Source of the DNA: DATEXQ01 sp036846005
GTDB lineage: Bacteria > Patescibacteriota > Microgenomatia > UBA8517
DNA: 34,261 nucleotides
Reading direction: 5' to 3'
NCBI GenBank assembly: GCA_036846005.1
Contig: DAIUCV010000007.1
Location: 1-34,261, forward strand
A program made the translations under genes and the position numbers. Within the stretch, counting starts at the first letter, position 1. Every line of letters begins with the position of its first letter. This document shows positions 16,393-23,839 of this stretch, piece after piece. The notes beneath the pieces are model-generated. The model worked only from the letters and a program-made list of their open reading frames with translations, was not told the origin of the DNA and made no database searches.

Positions 16393-17369
16393 CTCAGAAA
16401 AGTGAGAATATTTTTAAGTAAGAACCACCTTACGTTTTCTGCAATTCTATAAATAAAATAAATAGGCTTATTTATTACCAGGTCCCAGGTTCCTATAAAC
16501 TCCACGACTTTAGGATTATATCCTTCCTTAAAGCGTGTAAATCCCTTACCGGGTTCTCTACCCCAAAGGTCGAAAGTTTTCAGACCTAGGGATTTTCCAA
16601 AGCGTATTGCCTCCCACATCATTAAATTACTAGCCATTACGTTTTTATATTTGTCTGAAGATGCCCCATAAGGATAATAGAGAAAATCATGCCAGACAAA
16701 AACAATCCAAGTAGCTATTATTTCTCCCTTATATATTGCGACTAAAAGTCTGGAGATAGGCGGTTTTGAGTCGTCTGTTTGCATTTGATGAAGGTATTTC
16801 CACATCAGGCGATGATATTTTTTTGTGTGTGCAAAAAATCCCTGGCGTTTTGAGGTTTGGAAAGTAAGATCCAAATATTTCTCAAAGGCTTTTGTGGAAT
16901 TATCTTCTCTGACTACAACTCCGTGTCTTTGTGCGACCCGAATGTTATAGCGGGTTTTCGAAGAAAAACTTTGAAGTAACTCTTCTTCGGATTTGGTTAA
17001 GTCTACCCAAAAACTTTCGGGTGTAAAAAGCCTTCGACCTTTAACGCATCCATTTGTTTTTAACAAAATTATCAACTTTTCAAATATTTGCAGATTGCCT
17101 GGAGTTTTGACCATGTTTGGTTCAAGTTTAATAAAAATTAAATTATTTTTTCTCCCGTAATCCTTGAGTTCTGCCAACATTTGTTTAGTAGGTGTAGGAC
17201 CTTTTTCAAAAATTCCAATTTTATAGATAAAGAAAGGAATTTTATGAAGCGTTATTTGACCAAATTTAAATCTGACAACTTCATTTCCCCATGCTTTTCT
17301 AAACTCTCCCCATACCCAACTTTGAATAGGGTGGGTGGCAACTGTATCGATTTCTGTTTTATTCAACAT
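16389..17369 (-). CDS. FemAB-like peptidyltransferase (first copy)
   Basis: A 326-residue FemABX-family protein. Blocks seen: HPIQSWVWGEFRKAWG near the N-terminus (about 13-28), RRLFTPESFWVDLTKSEEEL and FSSKTRYNIRVAQRHGV in the middle, and a C-terminal GNAT-like part with YPYGASSDKYKN, LMMWEAIRFGKSLG and FDLWG...GFTRFKEGYNP. This is the better match of the two copies to classical FemA/FemX, which attach cross-bridge amino acids to peptidoglycan precursors. Its start lies 11 nt inside the end of the helicase gene and its stop overlaps the second copy by 4 nt. Two copies suggest two successive additions to one bridge, which is inference. Confidence 0.87.
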   Translation of the reverse strand: MLNKTEIDTVATHPIQSWVWGEFRKAWGNEVVRFKFGQITLHKIPFFIYKIGIFEKGPTPTKQMLAELKDYGRKNNLIFIKLEPNMVKTPGNLQIFEKLIILLKTNGCVKGRRLFTPESFWVDLTKSEEELLQSFSSKTRYNIRVAQRHGVVVREDNSTKAFEKYLDLTFQTSKRQGFFAHTKKYHRLMWKYLHQMQTDDSKPPISRLLVAIYKGEIIATWIVFVWHDFLYYPYGASSDKYKNVMASNLMMWEAIRFGKSLGLKTFDLWGREPGKGFTRFKEGYNPKVVEFIGTWDLVINKPIYFIYRIAENVRWFLLKNILTFLR

Positions 17370-19263
17370 CTTTTTTTCCTAAATATTTTTCTACAATCCA
17401 ATCAAAACCACTATCAGGGTCAGATTGTTTTTCTTCCTTCTCAAATTTTAATTCATTTGCTCCCTGAATTAAATCTTCAGGGATATCTATAAGAAATCTT
17501 GAGGGTGGATTTGAAATATTTTCCCCAAAATAAAGTCGGCGGGAAGCGTAGGATAAATAAAGTTTATCTTTAGCCCTGGTAATTCCCACATATGCTAGTC
17601 GCCTTTCCTCTTCCAGCTGGGAAATATCCATTAAAGATCTTGAATGGGGGAAAAGACCCTCCTCCATTCCGACTATAAAAATGACTGGAAACTCCAATCC
17701 TTTTGCGGCGTGAATGGTCATTAAGGTAATATTATTTCTTTCCTGATGATAATTTATAGTGTGTATTTTTTTATCCGATGTCTGTTCGGCTTCAACCAAA
17801 GCAACGTTTTCTAAGAAATCGTTGATATCGGGAAATTCTGTTGCAACAGATCGAAGCTCCTTAATATTTTCCAGACGGGTAATGTTTTCCTCTGTTTCTT
17901 TTTGATATTTATCAAGATAACCCGTTTCTTTTAAAACAACATCCAGGATATCAAGCGTAGTTTGATCATTCTTTATAAAATCTTTTGCGAAATTTTCAAA
18001 TTTCTGATACCTTCTAATACCCATCTTTTGGATTCTTTTCCGGGAGACAATATCTTTGGGATTTGAAAGTAGCCTGAGATATGACAACACATCCTTTATT
18101 TCGGTTCGGGAATAGAAATGAACACCGCCGACAATTGTATAGGGGATTCCAGCGTGAAGAAATGCCTCTTCCAAAACTCTGGATTGAGCATTTGTTCTAT
18201 AAAGAACTGCAATATCTTTATAAGAATATTTGTTTCCTCGAATATTTATAATATCCAGGATTTCATTGATGACGTACGAAGCTTCGTCTAATCCCGATCT
18301 TGCAGAGTAAAGTTTAATTTTATCTCCAGTGTCGTTTTGCGTCCACAAATTTAAAATTGGATGCGATGTATTTTTGGAGATAACCGAATTAGCCGCCGCC
18401 AGAATATTTTGTGTAGATCGGTAATTTTGCTCTAGATTAATGATTTTAATCTCGGGGAAATCCCGCATTAAAAAATTAATATTACGATAATCAGCTCCCC
18501 GCCACATATAAATACTCTGACTGGCATCACCCACGGCCGTAATATTTCCTTGATTACCTACAAGTTGTTTTGTGAGTTTGTATTGGATTTTATTAGTGTC
18601 CTGCCATTCATCAACTAAGATATGGGTTAAATTATCCTGCCATTTACCAAGAATTTTAGCGTCTTTGTCGAATAAATAGACGGTTTTAAGCAGCAAATCG
18701 TCAAAATCCAGAGCTCCGATTTTTTTAAGCATTTTTTCGTATTCTACATAAATCCTAAAGACCCTTTCTTGAAATTCGCTTCTGATAAATTCTGCATACT
18801 GACTGGGAGTAAGCATATTATTTTTTGCGTCGGAAATTTGTGAGGCAATAACTGGTGGTTTATAGGAGTCTATGGGAAGATTAAGATTGTCTAGAATTTC
18901 TTTGATTGCTTCCTTAGTGTCTTCATCGTCGTAAATAATGAAGTCCCTTGGAATTCCCAAAGCTTGACCGTCGATTCGTAAGATTTTAGCGCAAAATGAA
19001 TGAAATGTTCCGGCAAAAGCAGGTTTTTGATTTGTTAATTTAGCAACTCTTTCCTTCATTTCACCGGCTGCCTTGTTGGTAAAGGTAAGAAGTAGAATGT
19101 TTTCTGGAAGAACTTTTTTTGAATCGATAAGCCAAGCTGTTCTAAAAGTAAGTACTCTTGTTTTACCGCTTCCGGCTCCTGCTAGTACCAGTAAGTGTCC
19201 TCCTTCGTAGGTTACCGCTTCTTTTTGAAATTTATTTAAATTTTTAAGTAAACTATCTGTCAT
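17359..19263 (-). CDS. UvrD/PcrA-family DNA helicase
   Basis: A 634-residue superfamily 1A 3'-5' helicase. Motifs: GAGSGKT (29-35), VDEWQDTN (about 216-222), GDASQSIYMWRGAD, EQNYRST, TIHAAKGLEFPVIF and EEERRLAYVGITRAKDKLYLSYA. It is a little shorter than PcrA/UvrD and lacks a long C-terminal tail. Proteins of this family unwind DNA in excision repair, mismatch repair and clearance of stalled forks. It heads an operon with two FemAB-like genes, a pairing with no obvious metabolic logic. A TAAAAT hexamer (19272-19277) lies 8 nt before the ATG. It is distinct from the helicase-nuclease at 12584. Confidence 0.93.
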   Translation of the reverse strand: MTDSLLKNLNKFQKEAVTYEGGHLLVLAGAGSGKTRVLTFRTAWLIDSKKVLPENILLLTFTNKAAGEMKERVAKLTNQKPAFAGTFHSFCAKILRIDGQALGIPRDFIIYDDEDTKEAIKEILDNLNLPIDSYKPPVIASQISDAKNNMLTPSQYAEFIRSEFQERVFRIYVEYEKMLKKIGALDFDDLLLKTVYLFDKDAKILGKWQDNLTHILVDEWQDTNKIQYKLTKQLVGNQGNITAVGDASQSIYMWRGADYRNINFLMRDFPEIKIINLEQNYRSTQNILAAANSVISKNTSHPILNLWTQNDTGDKIKLYSARSGLDEASYVINEILDIINIRGNKYSYKDIAVLYRTNAQSRVLEEAFLHAGIPYTIVGGVHFYSRTEIKDVLSYLRLLSNPKDIVSRKRIQKMGIRRYQKFENFAKDFIKNDQTTLDILDVVLKETGYLDKYQKETEENITRLENIKELRSVATEFPDINDFLENVALVEAEQTSDKKIHTINYHQERNNITLMTIHAAKGLEFPVIFIVGMEEGLFPHSRSLMDISQLEEERRLAYVGITRAKDKLYLSYASRRLYFGENISNPPSRFLIDIPEDLIQGANELKFEKEEKQSDPDSGFDWIVEKYLGKKDVE

Positions 19264-19334
19264 ATTAATGAATTTTAGGCTAAACTAGTTCTTGCAACAT
19301 ATCCAAGTTATATATTAGTAGATAATTCTAGATT

Positions 19335-20426
19335 ATGGATGAGAAGTTGTTAAATCCCAAAAAATTAACTAAAAAAGAAATAACCATATCCAGGCTAAAA
19401 AGAAAATTTTTAAAACACGTCTGGTTGGTAAGAATAGGATTATTTGCAGGAATAGTAATTGCGGGGTGGCTGGTAATTGTTATTTTAAGTTTTTTTTCTT
19501 CTAAATTAGGACTTGCTAATTATGCGAAGATTTTAACGAATTTTATTCTGACCCCTGAAAATCAGATTAAATCTATTTCGGCAAGAACCAATATTTTGAT
19601 TTTGGGGAAAAGCGGTCAGGGACACGAATCTCCGGATTTGACGGATACGATAATGTTTCTGTCTGTACCGCATGATAATTCGGCAATGATGTTGGTTTCA
19701 TTACCCAGGGATATTTGGGTACCTTCTCTTCGTGCCAAATTAAATAGTGCCTATTACTGGGGAAATCAAAAGGAAAAAGGAGGAGGAATAGTTCTCGCAA
19801 AATCTGTTGTAGAGGAGATAGTCGGTCAACCTTTGCAGTATGCAATAGTGATAGATTTTTCAGGATTTAAAAATGTTATAGATGCAATTGGAGGAATAGA
19901 AGTAAATGTTAAAAATGAATTTACCGATGAGAAGTATCCGATAGCGGGAAAAGAAAACGACAATTGTGGGGGAGATAAAGAATTTAAATGCCGATACGAA
20001 ACAATACACTTCAATGCAGGTAAACAATTCATGAACGGAGAGACGGCCTTAAAATTTGTAAGAAGCAGGAATGCTCAAGGGGACGAAGGGACAGACCTGG
20101 CTAGAGCAGCCAGGCAGGATTTGGTATTACAGGCAATTAAAGATAAAGTTCTTAGCACGAAAGTTTTACTTTCACCCTCTAAAATTAATGCACTATTAAA
20201 ATCTGTAAAACAGTTTGTGGAAAGTGATATTGATATTAATTCTACCTCGGTTTTAGCAAGAAAAATGCTTCAAGCTAGAGAGAAATATAGATCATATGTG
20301 TTACTGGAAGAGTTTTTAATTAATCCTCCAATTTCCCCTAAATACGATAACTTATACGTTTTTATACCAAAAGAAGGTAATTGGAATAAAGTTCATGAAT
20401 GGATATCACAGTTACTTAATAACTGA
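19335..20426 (+). CDS. LytR-CpsA-Psr (LCP) family glycopolymer ligase
   Basis: A 363-residue protein with a basic cytoplasmic N-terminus, one helix (about 33-55) and an extracellular LCP domain (about 84-270). Catalytic-type residues are visible: Asp in LTDTIM (about 103-106), Arg in SLPRDIW (about 122-128), Arg in FVRSRNAQGDEGTDLARAARQ (in parts, about 241-261). LCP enzymes move wall polymers or glycans from polyprenyl pyrophosphate to peptidoglycan. Two Cys (C211, C219) border a small insert after KYPIAGKEND and may form a disulfide. A GATAAT hexamer ends 8 nt before the ATG. The 3' end overlaps the converging GT-C gene by 11 nt. It fits the surrounding lipid-linked sugar genes. Confidence 0.93.
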   Translation: MDEKLLNPKKLTKKEITISRLKRKFLKHVWLVRIGLFAGIVIAGWLVIVILSFFSSKLGLANYAKILTNFILTPENQIKSISARTNILILGKSGQGHESPDLTDTIMFLSVPHDNSAMMLVSLPRDIWVPSLRAKLNSAYYWGNQKEKGGGIVLAKSVVEEIVGQPLQYAIVIDFSGFKNVIDAIGGIEVNVKNEFTDEKYPIAGKENDNCGGDKEFKCRYETIHFNAGKQFMNGETALKFVRSRNAQGDEGTDLARAARQDLVLQAIKDKVLSTKVLLSPSKINALLKSVKQFVESDIDINSTSVLARKMLQAREKYRSYVLLEEFLINPPISPKYDNLYVFIPKEGNWNKVHEWISQLLNN

Positions 20427-21567
20427 CCCAGCCAAATTTATTAATCCATAATATTCCCCACAAATTTACTACAACACCTATGACAAGAAGAAGCCAATGC
20501 TGCCATTTCAAGCCTGTTTTTGCTACACCCTTTATAGTTAAAAGCATTAAAAAGGGATAGAAATCTACGGCAAACCGATAGCCGAATTGTGCAAAACCCG
20601 TAGTACCGTGACTGAAAATTACCAGAGATATCAATAAGATTGTGAACCACGACAGTAGAACTATCCTTTCTTTTATCGAAGCGTATATAGAGTAAATAAA
20701 TGCAGGTGTTGTTATCCAGATAGCCAAACCCTCCCAAGATGGTTGAATATAGGGGAATTCCTTTTTAAAAATAGGTAATGACAAAAAAATTACCTTTAAG
20801 TTATTGGGAATATACGAAATATTAAATAATCCTTTTGAAAACCACGGTTCGTTTAAAAGACCTGGAATGAGATAATAAGCCTTATCCCAAGGAACACCAA
20901 ATCGTAAATAATTATAGACGGCATTAAAAATAACAAAAGGAGTAACACCAAGGATAAACTTAAGATATTCATTTAAACACTTTCCCTTAATTTGATAGAG
21001 AAAAAATGGTAGGGTTAAAACCAACTGAATTCTTGATAGGTAAGCCACCCCCAGAAAAATACCAATCAAGAGTGCCCTTTTTTTGGAAAGCGATTCATAG
21101 ATAGCTGCTGTAAGAAAAAAAGCCGCCGAAATTTGTCCCATGTACCAGGCGGATCCAACAGACGATAAAAACCAGATAATACTACCTAATCCAATAAGTA
21201 TTCCAGACCAAAGGGCAAGCATTTTATCCCTTTTTATTTTCCAGGAGAGTGCAATTGTTAGAATTACTAAACCAGCCCCCAACAGATGGGCGATATATTG
21301 CTGGGGAAGATTTTTTCCGAATAAAAAAACAAAGGGAATTGATAAAATTGCTGGCATAGGAGGATATACAACATAGTATTTATTTAATCCTGCAGGAATT
21401 AGTTCACTTAACCAGGGTGGATTTTCGGTCAACCAGTAACGTCCATGAATAAAGGCATCTGCAAGCCTTATGAAGTAGTTATAGGGGGTATTTCCAGCAG
21501 AAGTAAGAAGGTAAATTAAAAAAACTAAGACGAAAATAATAATATAATTAATTTTTCCCTTGAACAT
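20416..21567 (-). CDS. Polytopic GT-C-like membrane protein
   Basis: A 383-residue protein with about ten hydrophobic segments. The start is placed at ATG 21565-21567 (MFKGKINYIIIF); the longer frame from 21600 adds 11 residues and is less likely. After the first helix, the loop SAGNTPYNYFIRLADAFIHG and then RYWLTENPPWLSE and VVYPPMPA recall the first loops of GT-C transferases, with Asp in place of the usual DE pair. The family is recognisable as a GT-C-like fold, but no close named family is assigned. Its start overlaps the end of the YfhO-like gene by 20 nt, so the two are co-translated. Confidence 0.65.
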   Translation of the reverse strand: MFKGKINYIIIFVLVFLIYLLTSAGNTPYNYFIRLADAFIHGRYWLTENPPWLSELIPAGLNKYYVVYPPMPAILSIPFVFLFGKNLPQQYIAHLLGAGLVILTIALSWKIKRDKMLALWSGILIGLGSIIWFLSSVGSAWYMGQISAAFFLTAAIYESLSKKRALLIGIFLGVAYLSRIQLVLTLPFFLYQIKGKCLNEYLKFILGVTPFVIFNAVYNYLRFGVPWDKAYYLIPGLLNEPWFSKGLFNISYIPNNLKVIFLSLPIFKKEFPYIQPSWEGLAIWITTPAFIYSIYASIKERIVLLSWFTILLISLVIFSHGTTGFAQFGYRFAVDFYPFLMLLTIKGVAKTGLKWQHWLLLVIGVVVNLWGILWINKFGWVSY

Positions 21568-23809
21568 AATTATTTCTGAGAAATATAGAAAGAATAACAA
21601 AAAAGATAAAATAAGAAAAAGTAAGTAATATTACAGTATTAAACTTTTGATATTCAAATTCAATTATATTTTCCCCTTTTGAAATCGACACACCCCGAAA
21701 AAGATAATTTGTTTGAATTATTTTTTCTTCTTTTCCGTTGACGTATGCTTTCCAACCCGGATAATTAGTATCAGTAAGAACCAGTAAACCATTCTCAGTA
21801 GCGTTAGCGTCTATCCGAATGTAATTTGTTTCGTATTTTACTATTTTTACTGGCTGAATAGGTAAATATTTTCTAGACGCAATATTCAATTTGCCTTCAA
21901 TAACCACTTCGGTATTTGGATTGAAGTCTTTTGACAAAATATTTTTTACCGAGTTATTTGCATTATTGGAATAAATCCAATTATAGGCAACATAAGCTCT
22001 CGGAAGATAGTCTTTTATTTCAGTTAATACTGATTCATTGTTTCTATTTTCATAAACATATTTAACTGAACCAAGCTGAAATAATTTTGGATTACCCGAC
22101 TGCCACAGGCTTTCTGCTTCTGTTTGCCATTTGTTATTTCTACTTAGTTCTAAAGAAACGAATCCGTTAGCATCTGGGATATGGTAAGGGATTAGTCTAT
22201 CGGCCATTAGGTTGCTCCAAAAGTTCCTAAATGCATAAACTCTGCAGCAATTGTAGTTTAAATTTCGAGACAATTTTTGGATAGCAGGGTCGTTTGGAGA
22301 AAGAATTTCACTCGGTTTTTGCCAAGTATTTATCTTTTGGGAAAATAAAAATAAATCCGTAAGTAACAAAATAATAATCAAAACTACCCCAGTTTTTTTC
22401 ATTTTCTTAAATGTGGTTAGTAAAAGAATAAATGTAGAAATTATCAAGAGAATTAAACTAGTAGCGGTATGGTAGTTTAGCGAGTAGTTAAGATCTCTTA
22501 AAATATCTAAATCATGAGTGGGATAGAGGGAAAATAAGTTATAAATTATCGAGTTGGGTTTATTTACCAAATAACCAATAATAAGTGGAAATAGGACAAT
22601 AAATAGATATCTAATCTTAGATGAATTTACTTTAGCAAAAACAATACGATCCAAGCCGTATCCAGCAAGTATTGCCAGGCAAAAATCTATCAAGAAAATA
22701 AATTTTCCTGGTGCTCGCAGGCCATTAATTAGGGGAATTTTAAAAATTATATTCTCATAAATTGGCGTATTTCTTCCCAGGGCAATAATAAAGCTAATAA
22801 AAATAATGATTAAAAAAGGATAAATATTATTTATATTCTTTTTAGATAAGGCAAAAATTGAAAGGAATAAAGTAATAATTCCAATATACCCAAAAGTTTC
22901 TATCTGCCCCCAGTATCCATATAAATGCCACGCGTCGGCATAAGCCCAGGAATTGTTTATCAGGTTTGAAAAGAAAAAATTAGGAAATATAAAAGTAATT
23001 AAATCAAAAAAGTTCAGGGAAGAATTAGTTGCGTCTATAAAATTTACACCGAGTGCCCTTGTGCTTAAAGGAATTAACTGTTTCATTTCAATGATCAGGG
23101 GTAGTAATACAATAAAAGCCGAAGAAAATATAATTAAAAATCCCTGAAGTATCTTTCTGAAATTATCCTTGAACAAATATATTAGGTATATAACTAAAGC
23201 GAAAATGGTCATTATTGGGATATTCGGATGTCCGGTTAAAAATTGAATTCCCAATAAAGCTCCGATTAAGAAAAGGTATAAAATATTCCTGCTATTTTTA
23301 GCTTTTTCTAAAAGATAAAAAATCAGAGGTAAATACATGATGGCATAGACATGGCTGGGATATTGAGCGTGAGCAATTATAAATCCGTTAAATTCATAAG
23401 CGATTCCTGCTATTATTCCAGCCCAAATCGACATTTTTCTTTCTCTCGTAAAGAGAAAGGTAAAAAATCCAGCCAGAGTCTGATGTACTACATAAAGAAT
23501 CCCCAGCGAAATTGGTAGACTGAAGAAGGTATGTAGAATGTTGGGAAGATAAAAAAGACCATATTGACCCTGTTCTGACCCTATTGGATATCCAAAAAAA
23601 ATATCAGGAGTCCAAAATGTAAGCTTAAAATTTTTAAAGGACCAATCTAAAAGATAAGTAAGAGGGAAAGAAATTTTGGGAGTATCCTGCCCCCAAATAA
23701 TAAGTCCTTTAAAAAAACCGAAATTATAATAAATAGCGGGTAACAAGAAAAAAAGTAATATCAAAAAGTTTTGATATTTTATCGCAATTAGTTTTAATTT
23801 ATAAAACAT
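21548..23809 (-). CDS. YfhO-family GT-C membrane protein
   Basis: A 753-residue protein. ATG 23807-23809 is chosen because GAGG lies 6 nt before it; a TTG four codons upstream is the alternative. About twelve helices fill the N-terminal 500 residues. The first loop carries WGQDTPKISFPL and FGYPIGSEQGQYG, typical of the YfhO family. The C-terminal region (about 500-730) is a soluble beta domain with TDTNYPGWKAYVNGKEEKI, the family's signature. YfhO proteins are linked to glycosylation of lipoteichoic acid or other surface polymers in Firmicutes; the substrate here is unknown. It is divergent from the double GT-C gene with only 30 nt between start codons, and leads the two-gene operon ending at 20416. 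Confidence 0.85.
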   Translation of the reverse strand: MFYKLKLIAIKYQNFLILLFFLLPAIYYNFGFFKGLIIWGQDTPKISFPLTYLLDWSFKNFKLTFWTPDIFFGYPIGSEQGQYGLFYLPNILHTFFSLPISLGILYVVHQTLAGFFTFLFTRERKMSIWAGIIAGIAYEFNGFIIAHAQYPSHVYAIMYLPLIFYLLEKAKNSRNILYLFLIGALLGIQFLTGHPNIPIMTIFALVIYLIYLFKDNFRKILQGFLIIFSSAFIVLLPLIIEMKQLIPLSTRALGVNFIDATNSSLNFFDLITFIFPNFFFSNLINNSWAYADAWHLYGYWGQIETFGYIGIITLFLSIFALSKKNINNIYPFLIIIFISFIIALGRNTPIYENIIFKIPLINGLRAPGKFIFLIDFCLAILAGYGLDRIVFAKVNSSKIRYLFIVLFPLIIGYLVNKPNSIIYNLFSLYPTHDLDILRDLNYSLNYHTATSLILLIISTFILLLTTFKKMKKTGVVLIIILLLTDLFLFSQKINTWQKPSEILSPNDPAIQKLSRNLNYNCCRVYAFRNFWSNLMADRLIPYHIPDANGFVSLELSRNNKWQTEAESLWQSGNPKLFQLGSVKYVYENRNNESVLTEIKDYLPRAYVAYNWIYSNNANNSVKNILSKDFNPNTEVVIEGKLNIASRKYLPIQPVKIVKYETNYIRIDANATENGLLVLTDTNYPGWKAYVNGKEEKIIQTNYLFRGVSISKGENIIEFEYQKFNTVILLTFSYFIFFVILSIFLRNNYVQGKN

Positions 23810-23839
23810 TATTAACCTCAAAAGTTATATAATCTTAAT

